A program made the position numbers and the translations under genes. 64,000 bases of DNA from Parelaphostrongylus tenuis (lineage: Eukaryota > Nematoda > Chromadorea > Rhabditida > Metastrongylidae), in contig JAHQIW010005550.1 in the NCBI GenBank assembly GCA_019055375.1, forward strand, positions 48,763 to 112,762, given 5' to 3'. Within the stretch, counting starts at the first letter, position 1. Each line of letters starts with the position of its first letter. The notes under the pieces were generated by a model that worked only from the letters and a program-made list of their open reading frames with translations, did not search any database and had not been told where the DNA came from. Below are positions 43,866 through 56,000 of the stretch, piece after piece.

Positions 43866-44160
43866 AGCGCATGTGGAGCAGTGGTTAGAAGTGCTCTGCG
43901 TCGCACGCTTGGTCAATGATTCGATCTCGCACTCATGGTTAACTGAGCCATCCCTCCGGAATCGAAGTATTGGTACCGGACACGTCTCAGACTTATCTGG
44001 GAGAATAAGCAGCACTGAATCGGTACAGTGGGAGGCCAACACGAGTGATTGTAAAGGCCAGATATGCATTCAATCACCTCAACCGAGGTTAAAAATTGAA
44101 GTCGAATGCATGGCGCATCCCTCAGGGATTGATCAACGCCAAGAACTTTATCCTTTTATC
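43866..44160 (+). repeat. SINE-A copy, full length
   Basis: 'gcgcatgtggagcagtggtt', 'tcgatctcgcactcatgg', 'attggtaccggacacgtctc', 'ttgtaaaggccagatatgca' and the 'catccctcagggattgatca' tail are all present. It lies just downstream of the GPATCH1 stop codon. Confidence 0.75.
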
Positions 44161-44279
44161 CTTTCATAAAAAACATAACGACAACAAATATAACAATCTA
44201 TACACAGGCAACGCAAAACCTGATAAATCTAAGAACCATTATAAACAATCAGAATTCATCTTGGCGATCGATGAAATTA

Positions 44280-45042
44280 TCAGTCAGTAATTTCGATAAC
44301 TGACGATGAGGACGACGAAGATGAGGAATGGCGCCGCGATTTCTTCTTCCTCTTCTTTTTCTTCTTCTCTTTTCTTGACTTCTTCGACGATCTTTCTTTT
44401 TTCGATTTCTGTAGAGAGAAATTTTTCAAATTTTAATATTAACAGTAACAATAAGCTAAGGCTATGTACAAAAACTATTATAAACTCACTTCTTCTTTGT
44501 GCTTTCTGCGAATTTTTTCCCTTTTCTCTTCTTTCCGTCGATCCAGTTCCTCTTTGAGATAGTTCAATACAGAAAACCCGATTGTTGCTAAAAAAAATAG
44601 TTAGCCGAAAAAAAAAGGAAAGCCTTTATTTGCCCACTCCGTTCAACGTCTTTGGGTAGCAATATCAATGAGATTTTTTCAAAAAGGAAACGAAATAAAT
44701 GTGAAACACATACTTTCACTTGTGCTGGGTGGTGGAGGTGGCCCAAAATCAACATCATCAGACACTATGTCCATCACAGTGATCGTTTTCTTTGGTTCCT
44801 CTTCTACTTTTGTTACAGTCGATTTTTCCGTACTTTCTTCCATTACTTCCTTTTTCGCTTCTACCGCTTCTGCCTTACTCTCCGCCAATTCATCATCATC
44901 ATCGGTGTCACTCTCACTATCACTTTCGCCGAATATTACATCGAATATAGATCCAGGCGGTCGATCTAGGTCGTCTTCCTTAACTTTTTGCTGCTTTTCA
45001 GGTTCCTCTTTTTCTTCGTTACGCTTGACTTCACGTACTCTT
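44280..45042 (-). CDS. GPATCH1: GPATCH1 exons 16-18 (acidic and Lys/Ser-rich C-terminus)
   Basis: Exon 16 (45,042-44,714) is acidic ([15 protein letters not shown]) and ends [12 protein letters not shown], matching the FGPRLPP motif of human. Exon 17 (44,587-44,490) reads [19 protein letters not shown]. Exon 18 (44,408-44,280) is a Lys-rich run, [11 protein letters not shown], and ends VIEITD before TGA. Lys/Ser-rich tails are typical of the family and suggest nuclear targeting. No AATAAA was seen close to the stop. Confidence 0.9.
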
Positions 45043-48000
45043 CTGAATGATTCAGTTCAATAAACAGTAACGACAACAGTACTTACATCTTGTTCATGAG
45101 AAAAAAAACCAATGTTAGCAACCTGAAGAACAATGTATTGATCAACGTGACGAGGTCCACTAATTAAGTGAGATAAGCAACAGACAATATGTGTTATCGA
45201 GTGAATATGAGCAACAGATAATAGAAATTATGCATACCTGTGCGATAACTCGTTAGCTGTTTGTGGTAGGCCCAAATTCAATAACGTCTCCTTCTTCGTA
45301 CTTTTTTGTAAATGTGGTACACCGACGATACCGCCATCTGGGAAAGGATTGGGGATGTTGAATCGCTTTGCGAGAACGTTATGCGGATACCTAAAGATTG
45401 CAGAAGTCATGGACAACAGCCTCTTCAGTCTGCGTAGTTGCTTAGACATTACATCACCACGAATATGGTGCATTTCTTTACGAGCTCGTTGAACGACTTT
45501 CCTCCCCAAGTAGTGACTAGCTGATCGACATCAAGCGATCTCAGCCAATAAATGAATGACAATTAACACGTTGACAACGATCTGATTGTTATTTGGCTCG
45601 AGCCGCACGCCACGTGCGCGGCGGGAGTCTTTATTATCACGCGTTGCAGTGGAAATATGGGAATTTGTCTGGTAAACCAAGGTATTTAGAGGATATTATC
45701 GTGATGAATTGATAAAATATAGCAGAAAAGACTTCTATAAAAAGTCTTATAGTAGAGAGAACGCCAAATTATCAAAAAAAAAAAAAATGTATGTTTCAAC
45801 GAGAAAACCACATTGTTGTGAAAGGAAACACATTCCCAGCTGTTATAAAACTTCGTTTATACCTTTTTCACACAGGTTTTTGTAGTCATTCGATAGCTTG
45901 AGGAATGCCTATTCCCCGACTAAGCTTGCTTTGTGAGATGACTTGTTTAGAACAACCTAATAACGAAAAAAATTAAGGTTTTGCGTATAGAGTTCATTTT
46001 GCAACTTCACAAAGGATTTTTGCTTTTTACAGTGAAATTTTGATTCTTAGGAAACTTGTCGCTATAAAGTATCGAACACTACTGAAGAGGTTTCTATAAA
46101 CTTCTTTCTAGTAGAAAGAACTCCTAGTTATACCAATATTCCCACTTTTTGTTACAACTTATGCGAACTTCAGTTACATACTTTGAAGTGTGCTCGTGCT
46201 TCCCTGCTTTTTTCAACCGGAAGATTTTTCACCACACTATCAGTAATAAATCAATAGCCTGAGAAATGAAGTTTATTTACTAGTATGGATTATGGAAGAC
46301 CTTTTCGTTGCACTTCAATAACTGAAAAGAGGACCACGTTTTGCTTCCGGATTAGATGTCCGTCGTATGAACTCCACACTAGCTTTTGGTCTTAATACAA
46401 TCAAGATGATTTTTGAACAAACATACAGCTGTGAAGGGATATATTATTTATTTGAAAAACGCATTTTTAGTATGGAGAATCACCACATGCCCCAGAAATC
46501 CCCACCTTTCGATTTGAAAGGTACTCCTTGCAGAGTTATACTTCTAACCTTGGGTCGTCCTATCGCATTTTGTGTGAAACTGATTCGAAAACAGATTCGA
46601 CGATGTAAAACCCGTAGAAGGTACATATATGTAGAGAGTTTTAGTATGTAGCCGGAGTAGACAACTACAGCGTTCGCATCGCTCAAATTTAGGAGCACTT
46701 TCTCGAAAAGGACACTTACACTGTACATCCTGTTTTTCAGTAGACAGTTGGTAGCCAGTTCAATAGCTAAAAAATTAGAGATTCTACTCTCTTCTCCCTT
46801 AGATCTTGTATAAGTGAGACCGCCTTTTTCCACTCATCGTCCCTCTCATCGCCACAGACATTAGTCTTTTCCACAATAAGTTTCAAAACGGTTTCCTGCA
46901 CCTGGGCAATATGTCGCTTTGAACATCTTCTGCCGTCATTAAAGCGTAGGGAAAAATGTTGTGTGACGACACCTCCTTCATCACTCATCGATTACCTCTT
47001 CATCGTCGCCTCTCGAAGTGACTGGATAGAACACCGTTCAGTGTTGTCTTTAGTTTCGGAGTTTTTATTCCTCGGAGCGTGGAAAGATCAAAATGACTTG
47101 CAACCTGCTCATTCGACCACTTCCGAATGCGAACCTCCGAAGACAGTGAATACCGAGTGATCGCATAGTGAAAAGTGTGGAATACATCTACGAAGACAAT
47201 GTACAATCCACCTTACATTTTTTTGATACCTGAGAACCTTCTGTTGGAGATATTCATTTACACGAAATTCGCTTTTCGCTCAGAGATGTTGCGTACGTAA
47301 AAATATCCGACCCCTTCTCGCATCGTTGAACTATAATTCGTAGAAATCAACAAGGCTTATGTGTGAAAAAGATATTTTCCATCAATATCTAACCAAAGAG
47401 TAGGATATTCAAACTTTTGTTTCAGCGTGTAATGCGGAAGCCGAAACAAATCATTAGGTGCAGAGATTACTCTCATTGGTGAAAACGATACCCATCGATA
47501 GCACGTGGGCAACAAAGAGGTCTCTGTTTTACTGGTGGACGTCTACAACCACCTGGATGTGGTCTCAATGGAGTTGTTGGGAGAGACTGAAATCTGATCG
47601 GGAGCATGAAGACGTTCTCAGAGCAATCAACTGAAAGGACTACGTAATGGCGTAAACGCTGCGAATATCCAGTGTCAAATGACCACAATAAAATGTGGTA
47701 GTGATACAGTATAAACGCTAATAATAAGAAGTTGATATCCATAAAACTATAAAACGAAGTTCTCTTTATTTTGAATAGGCTCCTGCTCCAGGGCTTACTG
47801 ATATTAGAGAAATTATTGAGAATTATTGATGAAATGGAATCGCATGCAGCGTGGAGCATCATTTTCGAACAAGCAACTGAGCAATTTCTCATTTTCAATC
47901 ACTATCATTATTTTGGAGTATTTCATTAGATAAAATAGGGCTTTTTGTAATCAGGAGGGGACAAATGATAAACCGATCTCATTCGCTGGAGAGGAATTTT

Positions 48001-51000
48001 TCATAGGGGCTTTAGTAACCATTCGAAAGCTGAGACTTGAGGCTACAGCTGCACGTCAGCAGTCTTAGAAAAAGACTTTTTTGACATTGTTACAGGAGAA
48101 GATTTTTTGCGTTGCAGACGCGCACACTTCTCGCCGGACAGAGCTCTTGTTTGGACTATCAGTAATCATTTGGTAGCGTAATCATTTCTGATTCCAACGC
48201 TGTGCTCATATCCTGAAAAGACCGCTTCTCTGAAACGCAGCACCTAGAATAAGATGTAATCAACAGGTAATAAGTCGAGTTCCCATGTGGGAGCGACAGC
48301 GTGCCGCGCGAATCACGTGGGAGGTGGCCGCAGCGCCGTGGGAACGGTCGTTTGAACGCATAGAGAAGTATTGCGACGTGACTGGCATCACATCGTCCGT
48401 TCTCACACATCGAATTCAACATATTTTACCCGCTTTATTTGCAGAGAAACGGTCTTTTCAGGATATAAGCACAACACTGGCATCACGAAGCACTACCCAA
48501 TCTTATGATTACTAATGGTCCGAAAAAAGAGCTCTATCTGGCGAGAAAGATGCCCTAGTTCTGTGTGGAGATCACAGCGTTATATGAGGGTGTTTCGAAA
48601 AATCGGCGACGTGGAGCTGTAGCCTCAAGTCTCAGCTTTCAAATGACTACTAACACACCAATGAAAGTTCCTCTCCAGCTATTGAGGTCGGTTTTTCATT
48701 TGTCCCTCCAATCAGAAGGAAACTAAAATAGTTTCAAAACTGAAAGATTCTTATCGTCATTTTTTGATTCAAAGGAACAAACTGATAAAGTGATTGATTA
48801 TTTGATTATCAAAATCGATAAAACTTATCTTAAATAGCTGACGCGAGGTTGGTAAATTAGTCGTAGTAATTCTGCTGACGTTTCGGCGACCCGCTTTCTT
48901 CAGAGCCTGGGCGTATGTAGTATTAGCTATTTGAATGATTCCGAGGAACTTATTTGGCGTAGGCAGCGTACAAATAAGATCCTTCGAATCATTCAGATAG
49001 ACTAATACTACAGAACTCCAGGCTCTGAAGAAGGCGGGTCGCCGAAACGTCAGCCGAATTACTACGACTAATTTACCAACCTCGCGTCAGCTAATCAAGA
49101 TAAGTTTTTTCCGATTTTCATATATCATTCAATTATGCTGAGATTTATAGAAAGTCGAACCATTGAATTATTTGATTACCATTCATTTGCGACAAAGAGT
49201 AAGAACGAGAAGTTGCTAGCATGAAAAATCCAAGATAATTCTTATTTAAATATAATGAATATTCATAAGACAGCACAGAAATGTTTAATAACAACTTGAA
49301 ACACCACGTTTTCGTGTCTACGTGGCTTTTTCCTGGAAATTCGTGGTTTCAGGAGGAAGCGTCCCCTTGTTCCTATCATAAAAAGCTTTATTGATGTCTC
49401 TTCTATCATATTTTACCATTTACGGGCGATGAATATCCTTAGTGGCGAAAAAAATCCACATTTTATCAGAAAGCTACCTCAACGCCACTGTAGCCACCGC
49501 GCGACGGCGCCGCGTGCCGCGCAGGATTTCAACGTCGTTGTCAACGTGTTAGAATTAATCGATAGGTCGGAAGACAAGCGCTGATCAACAGTCCAAGTAG
49601 CAACATCTTCACGAAGATAGTACAAGAGAAACATGACGTTTACGAGTCCTTAAGGCGGACAGAACCATCTACTCTTGCACGCAACGAGATGGAGACTACT
49701 GGTGGCCACTTGAGTTACTTCATAATCAACACGAGGACTGATGAAAACGTACTTCCGCGCTATTCTTTCACCTGATAAGTAGGAATCGAAGGAAAACTGA
49801 ATCGAATATGAGAATACTTGGATGTTTACTAAGGCATATTGTAGAGTCATATGAGACAAAGACTTTAGTAAGGCTTTCCTGATGCACTGAAACGGTACAG
49901 TTTGAGACAAATTTAGTTCTACGACAGCACACTTCTTTCAAATTATGAGAGAAGACGAAATTCAGTGGTTATGACACGGATACGGCTCAGAACGGTCTCC
50001 TCGGAACTCCACCGAAACATTGCTCAGCAAGTAATGAACAATCAAATGGAGTTTGTGAACGACTTCGCATGACCTCCTATGAAGAAGGTGCATCAGCACA
50101 CTCATGTAAATCCACCACTCACCAGTCAAATGTCGTTCTCGTCTTCTCGCCAAACATTTGCATTTTCACTGCCGCCATTTTGTCGCTGTCATGTTTTTCG
50201 GCCTAAAGAAAGTTATAATTTTCAGTTAAACACGATCATAGCTTGAGTACAATCGTGACTGAAGTTAAGGACAAATGTCCCTTCCAACAGTTCCAACTCT
50301 ACTTAGAGGTAGGACATGCTCGAGGAGATAGATTGCGCTGTACTTGCGAGTACGCAAACCTTAGCAAGAGTTCTCGAGCGTAAGAGATGTCCACATGTTC
50401 CCATTTGAAAGTATAAATTGGACATGAATTTTTGAAACATAGTTTCACAAAAAAAAAAACCAAATTAATTCATCGGCAGAGTTATCAGTACAGTATAGTT
50501 GTGTTGGAAAAGAAAACACTTAGGATCGAGATAATTCTTAGAAAAAAGATCGAATTACTAATCTAAAAGGAAAGTCTAAGTTTGAATGAACTTACATGAC
50601 CAGACAAACCCGTTTCCTTGGCAAACCTGCTCTGAAGCAATTCTTGAATCGGCATGGCCAAAGCTGATTTGGCCAGTGGTAGCGCCCTTGCTCGAACCTA
50701 AAGGTCTTGGAGAACTTCCAAAAGTGCTTCTCGTAACAACGGACTTTCAACGAATGATACAGCATGTGACCGATCATCACGAGAACTATCTCAAAGTAAT
50801 ATGAAAGACAATAAAGCTCCAAAAACATTAAGAGAAGTGTCTTCCGCAAACTTACTTCTGGTAGCATTCCTCTCTCTTCTGCAGTTAGTTTACCTTCGAA
50901 TTCCTTCTTTTCGGACTCCCACTCCCATACTGACAGTTCCTTTGGTTGTGGAAGCACCAAGCCTTAACAGCAATTTAAGTGCAGAAGATAGATAGTATTA

Positions 51001-52500
51001 TATATCTCGTAATTATTATTTAAGCCATAACAGACCACATGACATGTTGGCTCAAATAATTATTATGCTATATTCTAATCTGATCGTGGTCTTAAGAGAA
51101 CACTCGAAACAAGCAGATCGTCTGCTGGAATAAAACAGAATGGCTTATGTTTGAGATTATGGTGTTAGGTCAACCCATAAGCTTTGGCAGTAGAACGATA
51201 AAACCCAAGCTTACTGACCAGAAGTTATTCAAACCTCGTGATTTAGGTGTCGTGCAATTGCGCATTTTCATGCAAACATTTTGGTACACAATCCTCCAAT
51301 TACTTGCTTAAAATTGGACTGTCGTAGGAACAAACTCGCTTGATACTCATGCTCGAAGGGCGCAGAGGGCAAGATGTTAGGAATACGCAAAGACCCAATA
51401 TAACAGTAATGCTTTCAAAGCGTCTTTGATACCTAGAAAAAAATGATGATAAATACCAAAGAATGTGATGCATACATTTGATCCGTATTATCTAATCTAC
51501 GAACATATTATAGAGGTATACAAAGCTTCAACAGATCTCGGTGTTGCACAATTCTGAAGGATGCACCACGCATTCGACTTCATCAGTTATCGCTTACGTT
51601 GACTGAAGGCATATCTGGTCTTTACAATGACTTATAGCGGTCTACTCATGTATTAGCCCAGCGCTGCTTGATATCCTCTCAGACATACTTGATACCATTG
51701 GCCGGCAATAAAGGGATAGAAGGTTTGATGAGCTTTGAAGGCGGGGCCGAACCATAAACTTAATATTCGTTATAGGCCACCTCTAATCACTGTTTAACCC
51801 AGCGTTGTATACGTATTTTACGTAGATTTATAACAAAAACGATAACTGAGGGTTGTTATTCATTAGCCTTTTTTGAAGTTACAGCTACTTGAAGAAGTTC
51901 AAGCAAATTTCTGGATAGCTGAATAGTCCCATTAAGGTAACAAATTTCAAGTATCCTAACATGATGACAATGATGAGCATTCAATCGACTCGATATTGAA
52001 TCTCACTATCACAATATACGAACTACTCAGTCAACATTCCACAACAACTGATTGACGGAAACAACAAGCTGATCGCTGATCTCACCTCTTCGTAGATACT
52101 TCAGATATTCTTTGAATCGCGCTTGCTTTAGAGGTTCATCGGGGAATTCAATCCGATCCTAAAATTGAACTTGGACTACCTATCAAAAACCGAAAGATCC
52201 AAATAGAACTAGTATTCTAAAAGATTTCTTATGTTGAAATGAAATGAAGTGGTTGGCAGCATACACAATCGATAATGTTCATTGGAATTTTCGAGTTCGG
52301 GCTTCTTTCGCTTTTCGAAAAGTTTATAATCTTCAAAAGAAGAGGCAGTAAAGTATATGACGCTTTTTCCAACACTAGCAAAATTTCATTCACTTGATTT
52401 CCATTAAACAGGGATTACTCAATGTCTACAAATAATTTGAGATCTTGACACCACCAGCGATATTTGATGCCAGAAAAAGAAGTGGCGACCAACTTATGCC

Positions 52501-52549
<49 letters not shown>

Positions 52550-52979
52550 ATACATAACATATACATTGTATGCATATGTATGTGTATGTATTGTTTACAT
52601 GCATATATATACATGTTTATGTACCTACATATGTATATGTATACGTATACGCCCACGTATATATAAAAAGGATAAAGGATAAAGCTTTCGGCGTTGATCA
52701 ATCCCTGAGGGATGCGCCATGCATTCGACTTCAATTTTTAACTTCGTTTGAGGTGATTGAATGCATATCTGGCCTTTACAATGACTCGCGGTGGCCGCCC
52801 GCTGAACCGAGTCAGTGCTGCTTATCCTCCCTGACAAGTCTGAGACCTGTCTGGTACCAATTTGCCTACCCCGGAGGGATGAGTGGCTTGGTGAGCCATG
52901 AGCGCGAGATCGAACTATTGACCTCGTGTGCGACGCAGGGCACCTCTAACCACTACGCCACATGCGCTCTACGTATACA

Positions 52980-53017
<38 letters not shown>

Positions 53018-56000
53018 CATATACATATATAAACATATGAAAATGGGAGCACCGTGACTGAGTGGTTCTGATGCTCGTCAGAACCACTTGTGTGTGAGGC
53101 TTGACCCAGTCTCCCAACACTCTCCGGCAGTCCATCAGCGAACGCTCTATAGAGCGACACAACCAGGTTGTCCTCAGGATTGTAAGGAGGCGTGGCTACC
53201 CATTACTCTACGATGTTCAAAAAGACGACAAAAAAAGAATTCGAACGCTAGAAGTACTGGGATCTGCAGAGCAAAAAAAAAACAGTGTAAAGACGGATAA
53301 TAAAGTAAAATAAAGTATATGGAAAAAAGGTAATCTCCAACAAGATTTCTTGGATCGCTACTTCAATCACACCTTGCTCTTCCGCTCCTCTCCGTCATCT
53401 CTTTGCCGTTGATCCCATCGACTACGATGTTGTTCTAAACGTTTTCGATCCTTGTCACTCACCATTTCCATGACCGACACACGATTTTCTCCCAATAACC
53501 TTAACTGACAAACATCTTTCATTATCAAAATAAAAATCTCTCCCTCTGGACTTCCCATTTATTCAGCCGTTTTTTGCATACCAATACAAACTGACAAAGA
53601 ACCTTTCGTTTCGAGTGCTTTTGGGACATCTCTTAAAACAACATAATCTGACAAAATATTACTTGAACCTTCCATGAGGCATGTTATGACACTTATACAG
53701 GCACCGTGCACCTGACGAGGCTGTAATGCCGAAACATGTGTCTTGCACTGTATAAGTGCCATAACAAAACTCATAGAAAGCTCAAGTAAATGTTATCAGA
53801 TAAAAGAGAATAATAACCCCAGTTTTTATATCCTTCTCTCTTGTTCCAAAACAACTCCTCGTAACTTTTTCCCTTTTACATTCAATCTCATCAGTCGAGT
53901 GGTTGCTTCGAAAACCCACTGGGGCCCCATCTCTCGGGATTACATAAAATATGCATTGGCACAGAGATCGAAAAATCGAGGTCCACTGGAACGTGGGGCC
54001 AGATGTGTCAGCATAAGGAGCGATGTGGTAAGGTTGAGATCCACCATACACCCATTTGACTTTCATTGTAAGAAAAAACTCACTTCGCTCTCTGTATGGC
54101 TGTCAATGTTTTCATGGCATCCTGCAGTGCTGATGGAAGTCTGGCCGAGTCCAGTGGTTTAGGACGGTGCGTTGGTCGGAAGTTAGGAGGCAATTTTGGT
54201 GGCGCGTAAAATTTACGTGGGTTCAAACGCTGAAAGAATCAGTAAAAAATGTTGTCAGTCCTTTCTTTACGATAAAAGAAGTTTTCCTACTAAAAGAAGG
54301 TGCAAAACTACCTTATTTGACATCACAAACGTGCAGTCGACGCCGGATCTCCCTTGTTCTGAAGTTCCTGGAGCATCCAGTGCAAAGTCGAATTGATTCA
54401 GGTCGTAGTTGGAATAAATATTCTCGTCTTCATCTTCAAATGCTCCAACACCAAATGCCTGAAAATCGGTTCCAAACACTCTTGTGAAGAAATGCGGTTT
54501 TTATGACACTATTAGTTTCCAGTTGCTACGAGACTGACATAACGAAAACAGATCCAATTTCATTGAACTGCGAAGTTCGAGCGAACGGAAAAGGAAAAAT
54601 GAAGTTGTTTGAGAACCTTCATAAAAATAATTACAAGCGTTAAAAACAAGCCCAACATCTCAAGTACCAAATGGAAATGCTAATGCCTAGAACGAAAATT
54701 ACTAGAAAAAAGCATTTTTTGCGTCATTCTTCAACATCTACCGCCAAAAGAAGCAGCGGTAGATCAAATTTGCATAATATTCTTCGAAAATGCCGAAAAG
54801 ATAATTTCGTCGAACATCTTTCTACAGAATTACGATCTTACCTGCCCTCTGATACCTCGACTCTTGGCGTTAGTCTTGAATGCCGATGCCTTACGTCCGT
54901 ACGCTTCGTCGAAGCACCGATGAAACGGTGAGCGCTTCATAACCGAGACCATGAACGCCTTCGACGGACCGTAGCCGAATCATTAGCACGTCATCGGTGG
55001 GCGGTGGTCGAATCCGTTAGGAGCGCTCGCTTTGATTTGCTCAACGTCCACCTCATCGACTAAGATATTGCTATGATATGTGTATAAATACATGTATTAG
55101 TACATGTACGGTTCTTTTCGGGTTATAAGGGTACAAATGAACATTCGACGTCATTCGCTGGACAAGAATTTTTTCATAGGAGTGCTGGTAATCATTCAAA
55201 AGCTTAGATTTCTGGCTAGAGCCCTACATGGCCAGTATTCGAGAAGACCCTCCTTATATCGTTGTCAGATACAAATGAAACTATGTCTCAAACGCGCAAA
55301 TTTCTCTCCGGACGAAGCTCGTTTTTCAAGCTGTTTGCAATCATTCGATAGCGTAATGTTTGCTGATTTCAAGGCTGTGCTCAGTTTCTGTAAAGACCGC
55401 TTCTCTGCAGTGCAGGAGAAAAAGAATAAGTTGAATTTACATATGAGAGCAAGTGGTCTTTGGTAAAATCACCGGCCGCAGGAAAATCACCAATGGCGTT
55501 TACCCAAATTTTTAATCGATTCTCGACCGGTCTTATGATAGTGCGAATCTTTGTTAGTCCAATTAGGAATTGTTTAACCGCTCTAAAAGATATACTCCAG
55601 ATAAAACGTACGACTCTGCTACAGAAAGACTTTATATACCTTTATTTTGTCATGAATACATAATCAGTCATCAATATGATTACTTTCACGGATTTCAGGA
55701 AGCTAGACACGTCCTGACTGCTTCTAACAGTAACTCTCGAACATATTCAGTTACTATGAGGATTTCTTTACATATTTATATGCGCTAAAACCAATCGATC
55801 ATCGCCTCAGGCAAACCTAGCCGCCTAACCCAACAGTTCGTGAATTGGCCATAGACCACTTGCTCGGATATGTGAATTCAACTTGTTCTCCCTGCTGCAC
55901 TGCACAAAAACGGTCTTCACAGAAAACAAGCACAGCGTTGAAATCAGCTATTGAAACATTACGCTATTGATGATTATGATAGTCCAAAAAAAAGCGCTCT

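Larger units (their letters stand above)
48815..49115. repeat. Penelope-like tail palindrome (family D)
   Basis: The arms start and end with 'aaacttatcttaaatagctgacgcg' split as cttatct / agctgacgcg and its inverse near 49,085-49,110. Same structure as 42,035-42,345, with a spacer 'cttatttggcgtaggcagcg' rather than TAT repeats. Hammerhead motifs lie in both arms. Confidence 0.75.
45650..49560 (+). repeat. Repeat F copy split by about 3.3 kb of inserted sequence
   Basis: 45,650-45,960 corresponds to 1-300, and 49,325-49,560 to 310-548, of the copy at the window start. The material between them (about 45,960-49,325) is absent there. It contains anonymous sequence, an E element (47,950-48,725) and a Penelope-tail palindrome (48,815-49,115). 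All lie in GPATCH1 intron 14. Confidence 0.65.

Noticed and set aside
44652..45063. Plus-strand open frames rich in Ser
   Set aside because: They are the complement of the acidic GPATCH1 exon 16, which has splice sites and homology.
47473..47898. 141-codon minus frame in GPATCH1 intron 14
   Set aside because: No recognisable motif, composition like the surrounding non-coding sequence, no conserved splice context.
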